From: Candidimonas nitroreducens | Lineage (GTDB): Bacteria; Pseudomonadota; Gammaproteobacteria; Burkholderiales; Burkholderiaceae_B | DNA length: 64,000 bases | NCBI RefSeq assembly: GCF_002209565.1 | Contig: NZ_NJIH01000007.1 | Location: 1 to 64,000 of the forward strand | Reading direction: 5' to 3' | Part shown: piece after piece, positions 50,905 through 59,129 of the stretch | Numbering within the stretch: the stretch's first letter is position 1 | Layout of the letters: each line of letters starts with the position of its first letter | Translations under genes and position numbers: made by a program | Notes under the pieces: generated by a model | What the model was told of the DNA's origin: nothing | What the model saw: only the letters and a program-made list of their open reading frames with translations | The model's database searches: none

Positions 50905-52059
50905 TCATACAGTGGCGGTGCCACCCAGAATCACCGTGCTCTGGCTCGCCAGCACCCCGCCGTTGCCATGCGCCAGCGCCACTTCGCAGTTAGCCACTTG
51001 GCGCTCGCCGCATTCGCCGCGGATCTGGCGTGCCGCCTCGATCAGCAGGAACAGGCCGTACATGCCAGGGTGTCCGTACGACAGGCCGCCGCCGTTGGTA
51101 TTGGTAGGCAGCGTGCCGCCCGGCCGCAATTTACCGTCGGCGACGAAAAAGCCTCCTTCCCCCTTGCCGCAGAAACCCAGATCTTCCAGGAACAGCAGTG
51201 TGGTGATCGTGAAGGCGTCGTAGATCTCCCGTACGTCGACGTCGGCCGGCTTCAGACCCGCCATTGCATAGGCGGCCGCGCCAGACTCGCGTGCGGCGGT
51301 AACGGTCAGGTCGGGCATGTTGGAGATTGTCTGGTGCGCCTGAGATTCGCCGCAACCCAGGACATAGACCGGTGGCTTGCGCAAATGGCGGGCGCGGGCC
51401 GCCGAGGTCACTACCACGGCGCCTCCGCCGTCGGTGACCAGGCAACAATCACGCACCGACAAGGGATAGCTGACCATACGCGAACCGAGCACCTGCTCGG
51501 CCGTCAATGGTTCTTTTTCCCAGGCCGCCGGGTTGAGCAGCGCCCATAGGCGCGCCGCCACGGCCACCTCGGCAAGGTGCTCGCGCCGGGTTCCGTACAG
51601 GTGCATGTGCCGCGACGCGGCCAGCGCATAGGCGCTTGACGGCAGGAAGGGCTTGTACGGCGACTCGTAGGGATTGAAATCGCGCACTACGGCACCGGTG
51701 CGGCCGGCGGTGCGCAGCGTGCTGCCGTAGGCGATGACGGCCACTTCACACAAACCAGCCTCGATCGCGGCCTGGGCATGCGCCAGGTGGGTCATGAAGG
51801 AAGAGCCGCCCAAATATGTGGAATCGCCGTAATTCGGCCGTATGCCGAGATATTCGGTCAACGCCAGCGTCGGCATGCGGCTTTGCGTGGCCGCGCTGAA
51901 TAAGGCGTCGACGTCGCTCGTCTTCAGGCCGCAGTCGTCCAGTGCGCGCACGACGGCCTGTGCCATCAGGTCGAGCGGCGACAAGCCCTCGGCGACCTTT
52001 CCCAGATCCGATTCGGCCACTCCCACTATGGCGCAGCTACCCCGCTTCAAGCCTTTCAT
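50905..52059 (-). CDS. SCP2-type thiolase-fold protein, candidate Ltp2-like aldolase
   Basis: 384 residues of the thiolase fold: CAIVGVAESDLGK, YDAFTITTLLFLEDLGFCGKGEGG (Tyr280), NTNGGGLSYGHPGMYG (residues 320-335). At the position of the nucleophilic Cys I see GGSSF (residues 84-88), so Ser replaces Cys. Thiolase-fold proteins of this kind paired with DUF35 act as retro-aldolases on steroid side chains (Ltp2 with the ChsH2 DUF35 domain). The DUF35 gene overlaps its start (ATGA). Classical thiolysis therefore seems unlikely; aldol cleavage is my inference. Confidence 0.82.
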   Translation of the reverse strand: MKGLKRGSCAIVGVAESDLGKVAEGLSPLDLMAQAVVRALDDCGLKTSDVDALFSAATQSRMPTLALTEYLGIRPNYGDSTYLGGSSFMTHLAHAQAAIEAGLCEVAVIAYGSTLRTAGRTGAVVRDFNPYESPYKPFLPSSAYALAASRHMHLYGTRREHLAEVAVAARLWALLNPAAWEKEPLTAEQVLGSRMVSYPLSVRDCCLVTDGGGAVVVTSAARARHLRKPPVYVLGCGESQAHQTISNMPDLTVTAARESGAAAYAMAGLKPADVDVREIYDAFTITTLLFLEDLGFCGKGEGGFFVADGKLRPGGTLPTNTNGGGLSYGHPGMYGLFLLIEAARQIRGECGERQVANCEVALAHGNGGVLASQSTVILGGTATV

Positions 52060-52448
52060 ACCGCCCCCGCGACAACGAGATCGAACACAACCAGCGGTGC
52101 TTCATCGCCCGCGCCCGGCACGATACGGGCGCACACCGGCGCACCGATCGCCACTTGATCGGCGGCCACGCCTTCGACGCGCGACATCATGCGGAAACCC
52201 TCATCGAGGTCGACCAGCGTGACGTTGTAGGGATCCCCGGAGCGCGGATACACCTCCGTGGTCGCATAAACGCGGCCGCGGCCGGCGCTGACTCGCCATT
52301 CGAGCCGGGTCGAACCCGTAAACGGACACGCCACGCGGGGAAAGAACACAGCCTTCTGCGCCTCCGGGCTGAACTGGTAAGCCAGCTCGCCGCGGCGCAG
52401 ATGCTCGTGATAGATCTGCAGCGGGGATTGGGTAATGGTTACTTGCAT
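52056..52448 (-). CDS. DUF35 OB-fold protein, partner of the thiolase-fold protein
   Basis: 130 residues. An N-terminal helix (LQIYHEHLRRGELAYQF) is followed by a zinc-ribbon-like region, then an OB-fold (EVYPRSGDPYNVTLVDLDEGFRMMSRVEG). The ribbon normally has two CxxC pairs; here only one Cys remains (RVACPFTG), so zinc binding is probably lost. It overlaps the thiolase start by 4 bp. DUF35 proteins form complexes with their thiolase-fold neighbours. Confidence 0.83.
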   Translation of the reverse strand: MQVTITQSPLQIYHEHLRRGELAYQFSPEAQKAVFFPRVACPFTGSTRLEWRVSAGRGRVYATTEVYPRSGDPYNVTLVDLDEGFRMMSRVEGVAADQVAIGAPVCARIVPGAGDEAPLVVFDLVVAGAV

Positions 52449-52469
52449 GCTTTCAGCTTCCTCTGTTCA

Positions 52470-53528
52470 TCATTCCGGAACGATGCCGGCCTGCATGGTG
52501 ATCCCGGCCCATTTCCGCCTTTCCTTTTCAACGAAATCCCGCGTCCCGTCCAGGGTATAGGGGCGGAAATCCACCCCCGCCGCCTTCAACGTGGCCTGCG
52601 CGGCCGGCGACATGAAAGCCGCGTTGGTGGCGCGGTTGATCTGCTCCAGCGCTTCGCGCGACGCACCATGGGCGGTAACCAGCACGTTCCACAGCGAAGC
52701 CTCGAAGCCGGGCAGGCCCGCCTCGTCCGCCGTGGGGACTCCCGGCAGCAGCACCGAGCGCCGTGCGCTGGTCACTGCCAACGCCTTGATCATCCCCGCA
52801 TCGACCGTCTTGGCCGAAAGCGGCACCGACAACAGCGCCATGTCGAGCTGGCCTCCCAGCAGATCATTCATGATCGCCGCATGGCCCTGGTACGGCACCG
52901 CCGAAATCTTGACGCCGGCCACCGAACACAGGTATTGCAAAGTCAGGTGGCTGGGCGAGCCGCGCGACGGCGTTCCGCAGAACATGGGCTTCTCGCTGGC
53001 CTTGGCGGCGTCGATCAGGCCCTTCAAATCCTTGAACGGGGCATCAGACCGCGTCACGATCAGGTTGCCGAACTCGCCCAGGTGTGCAATGGCGTCGAGG
53101 TCGCGGCCGATCACGTAGGGCATCCGCTTCTGTGTCAGCGCCAGGGTTACGCTGGTGCCGATGCCGCTGATGCCCATGACAGAGACCGGCTCGCCCCGGG
53201 CCACGATCTGGATGCCGATCAGGCCGCTCGCGCCTCCATGGTTTTCCGGCACTACGGTGCGCCCGAGCTGCTCGCCGGCACTGGAAGCGAACAGGCGGCC
53301 AATGATGTCGGTGCCGCCACCGGCGGGATACGGAATAATCAGGCGGATCACTTTATTCGCACCCGCGGCCCACGCCCGGCCGCCGAGGGCGGCGTAGCCC
53401 GCGGCGGACGCCGCCCTCGTCAGAAAGCGCCGGCGGCCGGATGCCTGGGCGCTGCCTGCCCCGCGGCGCAGGGCGTCCTGCAAACTTTCGTGTTCTCGCA
53501 TGCTTATCATCCGGATATGCCCCGTCAT
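52470..53528 (-). CDS. Bug-family receptor with a Tat-type signal
   Basis: About 352 residues. The signal carries a twin-arginine motif (GRRRFLTRAASAAGYAALGGRAWA) in place of the usual Sec peptide, then the Bug motifs KVIRLIIPYPAGGGTDIIGRLF and ENHGGASGLIGIQIVA. Start codons at 53528 (overlapping the preceding TGA), 53510 and 53501 are all possible. A folded-export route is uncommon among Bug proteins. It lies next to a second Bug gene and upstream of the DUF35 gene. Confidence 0.82.
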   Translation of the reverse strand: MTGHIRMISMREHESLQDALRRGAGSAQASGRRRFLTRAASAAGYAALGGRAWAAGANKVIRLIIPYPAGGGTDIIGRLFASSAGEQLGRTVVPENHGGASGLIGIQIVARGEPVSVMGISGIGTSVTLALTQKRMPYVIGRDLDAIAHLGEFGNLIVTRSDAPFKDLKGLIDAAKASEKPMFCGTPSRGSPSHLTLQYLCSVAGVKISAVPYQGHAAIMNDLLGGQLDMALLSVPLSAKTVDAGMIKALAVTSARRSVLLPGVPTADEAGLPGFEASLWNVLVTAHGASREALEQINRATNAAFMSPAAQATLKAAGVDFRPYTLDGTRDFVEKERRKWAGITMQAGIVPE

Positions 53529-54481
53529 TGAGCCTTGATGCCCGCTTCGGCGATCACACGCCGCCACAATTGGTAGTCGTGCTCGACACGCTGGCCCAGC
53601 GCCTGCGGCGTGCTGGGCACGGCCTTCATGCCCAGCATGGCGTATTTCTCGGCGACCTCCGGCTCGGCCAGAATGGCGTTGATTTCCCGATTGAGCCGAT
53701 CGACGATCGCGGCCGGCGTCCCCGCAGGCGCGAACAGGCCCATAAAGCCAATCACCTCGTAGCCCGGCAGAGTCTTGAAGATCGGCGGCACGTCCGGCAG
53801 CAGCTCCTCGGGCCGCAGACCCGAAGTGCCCAGTGCGCGAAGCTGTCCCGACCTCACGAAGGAAATCACCTCCGACGGCGTAGCGAACATCCAGTCGACG
53901 TGGCCGGCCACCACGTCCGATATCCCACGGCTGTTGCCCTTGTATGGCACATGCGTAAAGTGCAGCCCCGCCATGCGGGCCAGCAACTCGCTGCCCAAGT
54001 GATTGCTGGATCCGACACCCGATGAGGCATAGCTCAACCCACCGGGCTGCTTACGCGCGAACTCAATGAAGTCTTTCAGCGTCTTGACGGGCAGGCGCGG
54101 GTTGACCACCAGGATGTTGGCGTACTCGGCCAGCAGCGAGATGGGCGCGAAATCCTTCTTCGGATCGTAGGGCACCTTGAGCTGGATATTGGGTGTCACG
54201 GTGTGCGAGGCGGTGTTGCCCAGCCCGATCGTATAGCCGTCGGCCGGTGACTTGGCCAGGCGCTCCGTACCGATCATGGCACCGGCGCCGCCGAAATTCT
54301 CCACTACCACCGGCTGGCCCAGCCGAGCCTGCAGTTGGCCGGCAACGATGCGGCTGAGGGTGTCAGTAGAGCCACCGACGTCATAGGGAACGATGTACTT
54401 GATCGAATGTTCGGGCCAGCCTTGAGCGTAGGCACCCGCCATCACCGCGCATGCAGCCATGGCTGCAAATAGCCTTTTCAT
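53525..54481 (-). CDS. Bug-family (TctC-like) periplasmic substrate-binding receptor
   Basis: 318 residues with a Sec signal (MKRLFAAMAACAVMAGAYAQ) and the Bug motifs HSIKYIVPYDVGGSTDTLSRIV and ENFGGAGAMIGTERLAKSPADGYTIGL. The ATG at 54481 has GGAG 7 nt upstream; the ATG at 54493 is less well placed. It is the middle gene between MaoC and the Tat-type Bug. Two adjacent receptors suggest related ligands. Confidence 0.88.
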   Translation of the reverse strand: MKRLFAAMAACAVMAGAYAQGWPEHSIKYIVPYDVGGSTDTLSRIVAGQLQARLGQPVVVENFGGAGAMIGTERLAKSPADGYTIGLGNTASHTVTPNIQLKVPYDPKKDFAPISLLAEYANILVVNPRLPVKTLKDFIEFARKQPGGLSYASSGVGSSNHLGSELLARMAGLHFTHVPYKGNSRGISDVVAGHVDWMFATPSEVISFVRSGQLRALGTSGLRPEELLPDVPPIFKTLPGYEVIGFMGLFAPAGTPAAIVDRLNREINAILAEPEVAEKYAMLGMKAVPSTPQALGQRVEHDYQLWRRVIAEAGIKAQ

Positions 54482-54540
54482 GATTGTCTCCATGTGTGCG
54501 GTGCCGCCCCCTGGCAGGTCACCCGTTTAATCCGGAACCG

Positions 54541-55419
54541 CTATGCCTGAGTAATGCCGTCCCGGCGTATAACCGCGCGACCATTGTCCAGGACCGTCGC
54601 ATCGCGCCCCGGCACGCATGCCCGGAAAGCCACGACATCCCTTGCCTCGAACCAGAAATCCACTTGCAGGGTCTCGCCGGGATAGACCACCGATGAAAAC
54701 CGGGCGTCGAATGCCAGCAGGCGCGACGGGTCGCCGTCAAGCACCAACAACAGCAAGGCACGCGCCGCGATGCCATAGGTGCACAATCCATGCAGAATGG
54801 GCCGCGGAAAACCCGCACGCTGCGCGCACGCGGGGTCGGCGTGCAGAGGATTCCGATCCACATTGAGCCGGTACAGCAAGGCCGCATCGGGCCGTATCGC
54901 GGCCATCGCGCTCCGGTCGGGCGCACGCGCCGGCAGCGCATGCGGCTGCGGGCTGATACCGAACGACTCGCAGCCGCCGTCGGCGCGGCAAAACGTGGTG
55001 TGCACGATGGTGACGACCGGCTCGCCTGTGGCGACATCAGAGAGCACGCGCTCGACGTGGACAAGCGCGCCCTTGCCCTCACCCTTGTCCTGCACGCCGG
55101 CCACGTGCGCATGCGCTACCAACTCGCCTTCCGGCGCCAACGGCCGATGGAAGATCATGCGCTGCTCGCCATGAACCACCTTGGCCATGGTGACGCCGAA
55201 ACACGGGTCACGCAGCCACGCACCCAGGTGGCACAACACCGCCGCCATCGAGGGAACAGCCCTCAAGCCCTTTTCGTAGACGAAGGGGAGCTGCGCAGGA
55301 TCCGTCGCATCGATGCCGAAACCGACGCTCAACGCGTACAACATCGTGTCGCGATCGGTGTAGCGCTGGCTGACAGGGGCAAAACGCCAGTCGCGCAACG
55401 ACGCTGTATTCAATGGCAT
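54541..55419 (-). CDS. MaoC-type (R)-specific enoyl-CoA hydratase, double hot-dog
   Basis: 292 residues with two hot-dog domains. The hydratase-2 motif is in the C-terminal half: YRLNVDRNPLHADP with Asp/His, followed by AGFPRPILHGLCTYG. The N-terminal half lacks it, as in eukaryote-like MFE-2 hydratases. It adds water to an enoyl-CoA to give the 3-hydroxyacyl-CoA. It sits after the SDR gene and follows the acyl-CoA dehydrogenase logic of the cluster. Confidence 0.88.
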   Translation of the reverse strand: MPLNTASLRDWRFAPVSQRYTDRDTMLYALSVGFGIDATDPAQLPFVYEKGLRAVPSMAAVLCHLGAWLRDPCFGVTMAKVVHGEQRMIFHRPLAPEGELVAHAHVAGVQDKGEGKGALVHVERVLSDVATGEPVVTIVHTTFCRADGGCESFGISPQPHALPARAPDRSAMAAIRPDAALLYRLNVDRNPLHADPACAQRAGFPRPILHGLCTYGIAARALLLLVLDGDPSRLLAFDARFSSVVYPGETLQVDFWFEARDVVAFRACVPGRDATVLDNGRAVIRRDGITQA

Positions 55420-55431
55420 GGCGTGTCGCGC

Positions 55432-56355
55432 TCAGATGGCGTCCCAGCTGAATACATCGCGCGTGCGCTCCAGCGGAGTGAAACTCTTGCGCAGCGCCGG
55501 CTCCAGCATTTCCGAGAGGGACTCCAGGGTCCAGCCGCCGGCCCGATGCAGCGTACGGATCGGCCGAGGCTGGCTGTACAGATAGACTTCATTGCCACGC
55601 GCGCCAAAGACCTGGCCGCTCACTTCGCGCGCGGCGTCGGAGCACAGATACCCGACCAGCGGCGCCACTTGATCCGCGCGCGTGGTGCGGCGCCGTTTTT
55701 CCAGATAACGCTCCTGCTCTTCCGGGGACAGGCCCGGAACGCTTTCTATCATGCGGCTGAACGCGTGAGGCGCGATGCAGTTGGAACGGACGCCGAAACG
55801 GCCCATGTCCATCGAAATCGAGCGCGACAGCGCGACGATTCCGAGCTTTGCGGAGGCGTAATTGGCCTGGCCGATAGAGCCGATCAGGCCGGCTGACGAG
55901 GTCATCAGCACAAAGGCGCCGCTGCCTTGCTTGCGGAAATGCGGCGCAGCGGCGCGGCTGACGTTGAAGGCGCCGTACAGGTGAACTTTCATCACCGAAT
56001 CGAAATCCTCCGGCGTCATCTTGTGGAAGATTGTGTCGCGCAGGATGCCCGCGCTGTGAACGACCGCATCGAGGCGGCCGAAATGCGACACGGCCCGATC
56101 GATCATGGCAGCGGTGCTTTCCCAATCCGCAACGCTGCCCACGTCGGCTAGCGCGGCGCCGCCTGCCGCCGTAATCTCGTCGGCCACTTGCACTGCGCGC
56201 GAATCAGCGGCGGGCTTGCCATCGAGTGTCACGCCGAGATCGTTGACCACGACCTTGGCACCTTGGCGGGCCAAGGCCAGTGAAATTTCCTTGCCGAGCC
56301 CACCACCCGCGCCAGTGACTACGATGACCTTGCCCTCGAGCGCCTTACCGTCCAT
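55432..56355 (-). CDS. Short-chain dehydrogenase/reductase, MFE-2/FOX2-like
   Basis: 307 residues. VTGAGGGLGKEISLALARQGAKVVVNDLG is the Rossmann site, HSAGILRD replaces the usual NNAG, and the catalytic Ser and YASAK follow (TSSAGLIGSIGQANYASAKLG). The C-terminal extension is FOX2-like. It probably oxidises a 3-hydroxyacyl-CoA with NAD, or another alcohol of the pathway. The ATG at 56355 follows GAGGAGG. It is the first gene of the minus-strand cluster. Confidence 0.88.
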   Translation of the reverse strand: MDGKALEGKVIVVTGAGGGLGKEISLALARQGAKVVVNDLGVTLDGKPAADSRAVQVADEITAAGGAALADVGSVADWESTAAMIDRAVSHFGRLDAVVHSAGILRDTIFHKMTPEDFDSVMKVHLYGAFNVSRAAAPHFRKQGSGAFVLMTSSAGLIGSIGQANYASAKLGIVALSRSISMDMGRFGVRSNCIAPHAFSRMIESVPGLSPEEQERYLEKRRRTTRADQVAPLVGYLCSDAAREVSGQVFGARGNEVYLYSQPRPIRTLHRAGGWTLESLSEMLEPALRKSFTPLERTRDVFSWDAI

Positions 56356-56642
56356 GCAAACCTCCTCAATGAGGTACGCAGTGTAGGGCGAGTCCTGCAA
56401 GGCTGAATACTTCGAATTCGACAATCAGGTATTGGAAAAAATCATGAGAGAAGGCATTCACCCTCGGGAAAATCGGCAGCCAGCCGAGGGGCGGCCACCA
56501 GCGCCATAATGGGGCGGGCGGCGGAACGCGGCGTACCCACGCTCGGTCACCCTCACGCAGTTGCGCTTCGCTGCATTCGCTGTGATCCATTTATGGCGGG
56601 ACTTGCACCCGCAGGAGCCCGCCCATGCTGGGCGCACATAGC

Positions 56643-56678
56643 AAAAAGCCAGATCAGCTAAGTTACTGATCTGGCTTT
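56643..56678 (-). terminator. Rho-independent terminator of tRNA-Pro
   Basis: A 13-bp perfect stem (AAAGCCAGATCAG with CTGATCTGGCTTT), 8-nt loop, followed on the minus strand by TTTTT. It is just downstream of the tRNA. Confidence 0.85.
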
Positions 56679-56696
56679 GGAATTCGACCACATAAG

Positions 56697-56773
56697 TGGT
56701 CGGGGCGAGAGGATTCGAACCTCCGGCTCCTGCGTCCCGAACGCAGTACTCTACCAGGCTGAGCTACGCCCCG
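56697..56773 (-). tRNA. tRNA-Pro(CGG), CCA encoded
   Basis: On the minus strand the 77-nt sequence starts CGGGGCG and ends CGCCCCG-A-CCA. The D-arm is GTAGCTCAGCCTGGTAGAG, the anticodon loop TTCGGGA with anticodon CGG, and the T-arm GGAGGTTCGAATCCTC. The acceptor stem pairs fully. A single gene with its own terminator downstream. Confidence 0.95.
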
Positions 56774-56923
56774 ACTTGATGCTGCGGTGGTTTGCCGGGC
56801 CACTTGTCCGCAATCCTGGCGAATGCGAACCGAACCTGCGCCCGTCGGTAGAATCGACGAGCCCGCGAATGTCGCGGGAGCCGTATTTTAGCAAAACGCG
56901 GCGCACCGCGCCTTGCCCTGCCG

Positions 56924-57889
56924 TTAGCGATCCCGCTCGACCGCGAAAGAGCAGAATTCTAGCAAAGAATCGCCATAAGCGGAAACGGGGAAGGCTTGCA
57001 GGGCCGCGCGGGCCAGTTCGGATTCGGCGCGGGCCGCCTGGCGGGTGTAGTCCAGCGCATCGGTGTCATGGATGGCGCGGGCCACGGCCTGGAAGTCGGC
57101 TTCACCGGTCTGGATCGCCGTTTTTATAAGATCGCGCTGGCTCGGCGTGCCGACTTCCATGACGCGGATCAGCGGCAATGTCGGCTTGCCCTCGCGCAGG
57201 TCGTCGCCGACGTTCTTGCCCAAAGACTCGACGTCGCCGCTGTAGTCCAGCACATCATCGATCAGCTGGAAGGCCGTGCCGACATGGCGTCCATAAGCGG
57301 CGGCGGCGTCGACCTGGCTGGGCGTGCCCGCGGCAATGACCGCCCCTACCTGGGCCGAGGCCTCGAACAGCTTCGCGGTCTTGTAGCGCACCACCTGCAG
57401 GTAGCGGTCGAGCGACACGTCGGGATCGTGCACGTTCATCAGCTGCAACACCTCGCCTTCGGCGATGACGGTGGTGGCTTGCGAGAAAATCGACATGACC
57501 CGCATGGTGCCGGCCTCGACCATCATCTCGAACGAGCGCGAATACAGGTAGTCGCCCACCAGCACGCTGGCCGCGTTGCCGAATACGGCATTGGCGGTGC
57601 TGCGGCCGCGCCGCAGGTCGGACTCGTCGACCACGTCGTCGTGCAGCAGGGTCGCGGTATGGATGAATTCCACCACCGCGGCCAGCAGGTGGTGGTGAGA
57701 GCCCTGGTAGCCCAGTGCCTTGGCCGCCAGCAACAGCAGGGCCGGGCGCATGCGCTTGCCGCCGGCGCCCACGATATAGTCGCCGATGGTGCGGATCATG
57801 ACCACATCGGAATTCAAGCGCGCGCGGATGACCGCGTCGACGGCTTTCATATCGTTTGCAATGGGAGCAATCAGCTCGGCGAGATTCAA
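56924..57889 (-). CDS. ispB: Octaprenyl diphosphate synthase (trans-polyprenyl synthase)
   Basis: About 321 residues. It has the two Asp-rich motifs LLHDDVVDE and IDDVLDY, plus GGKRMRPALLLLAAKALGY and YKTAKLFEASAQVG. It makes the C40 (or similar) side chain of ubiquinone from FPP and IPP. The start is probably a TTG at 57889 (MNLAELIAPIAND); the open frame reaches 57922, where the first codon would also be TTG. It is a core gene outside the catabolic clusters. Confidence 0.9.
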   Translation of the reverse strand: MNLAELIAPIANDMKAVDAVIRARLNSDVVMIRTIGDYIVGAGGKRMRPALLLLAAKALGYQGSHHHLLAAVVEFIHTATLLHDDVVDESDLRRGRSTANAVFGNAASVLVGDYLYSRSFEMMVEAGTMRVMSIFSQATTVIAEGEVLQLMNVHDPDVSLDRYLQVVRYKTAKLFEASAQVGAVIAAGTPSQVDAAAAYGRHVGTAFQLIDDVLDYSGDVESLGKNVGDDLREGKPTLPLIRVMEVGTPSQRDLIKTAIQTGEADFQAVARAIHDTDALDYTRQAARAESELARAALQAFPVSAYGDSLLEFCSFAVERDR

Positions 57890-58262
57890 ATTCTTGTCCG
57901 GATGTATAAGTCTGCAAAGCAAGACAAGGATTATACGTGTTCGCTGCTGCGGCGCGTGGGTGCGGCCTGCGGGACATGGCCTCCCACAGGGCCCTGCCCA
58001 AGGGAGGCTGCCGCGCGACGGCCGGGGAATACGCAGGCGGATCGCGTAGGCCGGGCCGCGCAGGCCAGCCTACGTGGCCCGGCCTACGCGGCCCGGCCTA
58101 CGCGGCTCGACGGATTTGTTAAGCTAGCTGTTTTCGACGCTGCAAGCCCCACCCGCAGGCCCGGTATCCGGGGCCGGGCGCACGGACGCACGGCCCGACG
58201 GCAAGACCGGCGGCGCCCGCATGCCGCCGGCGCTGCAGCCGCCCCTCTCTGGAGAATTTTTC
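57890..58262. other. Intergenic region between ispB and the DUF815 gene
   Basis: 372 bp with no convincing gene. It holds promoters for two divergent units and the GGCCTACGC repeat element described separately. The rplU-rpmA pair that often lies next to ispB in betaproteobacteria is not here. Confidence 0.5.
58044..58108. repeat. REP-like palindromic and tandem repeat element
   Basis: Three tandem 14-bp units (58067-58080, 58081-58094, 58095-58108) of the type GGCCTACGCGGCCC, and an inverted copy: GCGTAGGCCGGGCCGCG at 58044-58060 is the exact reverse complement of 58087-58103. This could fold into a strong hairpin. It looks like a short intergenic repeat family member. Confidence 0.7.
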
Positions 58263-59129
58263 GTGAGTGCCACGGATCTGAGCACCTTGATTGAACGCGC
58301 CGAACGAGTGCTGGCGCAGCTGGAGGCATGGCTGCCTCCGGCCCCGCCGGCAACCGACTGGACGGCGCACGCCTACCGCTGGCGCAAGCGCGGCAACCGC
58401 GGCTGGCTCGACGCGGTACGCAACATCATGCCGATCCACAAGGACGACCTGCAGCACATCGAGCGCCAGAAAGGCATCATCGACCGCAACACGCGCCATT
58501 TCCTGCAGAAGAAGCCGGCCAACAACGTATTGATGACGGGCGCACGCGGCACCGGCAAAAGCTCGCTGGTCAAGGCCATGCTGGATGCCTACGGCGACCA
58601 GGGCCTGCGGCTCATCGAGGTCGACAAGAGCGACATGGGCGACCTGGGCGATATCGTGGACATGGTGGCGCAGCGCCCGGAACGCTACATCATTTTCTGC
58701 GACGACCTGTCCTTCGAAGAGGGCGAGGCCGGCTACAAGGCGCTGAAGTCGCTGCTGGACGGCTCGATCAGCGCCTCGGGCGAGAACGTGCTGATCTACG
58801 CCACGTCGAACCGGCGCCACCTGATGCCCGAATACATGAGCGAGAACCTGGACGCCAAGCACCAGGCCGACGGCGAGATCCATCCGGGCGAAACGGTGGA
58901 GGAAAAGATTTCGCTGTCCGAGCGTTTCGGCCTGTGGCTGTCGTTCTATCCGTTCAAGCAGGACGATTATCTGGACATTGTGAACTACTGGCTCAAGGAA
59001 CTGGGCTGCACGCAGCCCGACATCGAGGCCTCGCGCACCGAGGCGCTGCAGTGGGCGCTGGAGCGCGGCTCGCGCTCGGGCCGGGTGGCGCGCCAGTTCG
59101 CCCGCGACTGGTCGGCACGGCATGTCTGA
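58263..59129 (+). CDS. DUF815 P-loop ATPase
   Basis: 288 residues. Walker A is GARGTGKSS, Walker B YIIFCDDLSFEEG, then SNRRHLMPEYM and a C-terminal helical lid. DUF815 proteins are AAA-type ATPases of uncertain role. The start is a GTG at 58263 after TGGAGA; 58221 is the upstream open-frame start. It overlaps the Nudix gene by 8 bp. Confidence 0.88.
   Translation: MSATDLSTLIERAERVLAQLEAWLPPAPPATDWTAHAYRWRKRGNRGWLDAVRNIMPIHKDDLQHIERQKGIIDRNTRHFLQKKPANNVLMTGARGTGKSSLVKAMLDAYGDQGLRLIEVDKSDMGDLGDIVDMVAQRPERYIIFCDDLSFEEGEAGYKALKSLLDGSISASGENVLIYATSNRRHLMPEYMSENLDAKHQADGEIHPGETVEEKISLSERFGLWLSFYPFKQDDYLDIVNYWLKELGCTQPDIEASRTEALQWALERGSRSGRVARQFARDWSARHV

Noticed and set aside
49783-51549. A 588-codon open frame on the plus strand
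   Set aside because: Antisense to the acyl-CoA dehydrogenase and thiolase-fold genes, no recognisable domain.
56356-56642. Possible broken gene between the SDR and tRNA-Pro
   Set aside because: Short open frames on both strands show no domain and no consistent frame.
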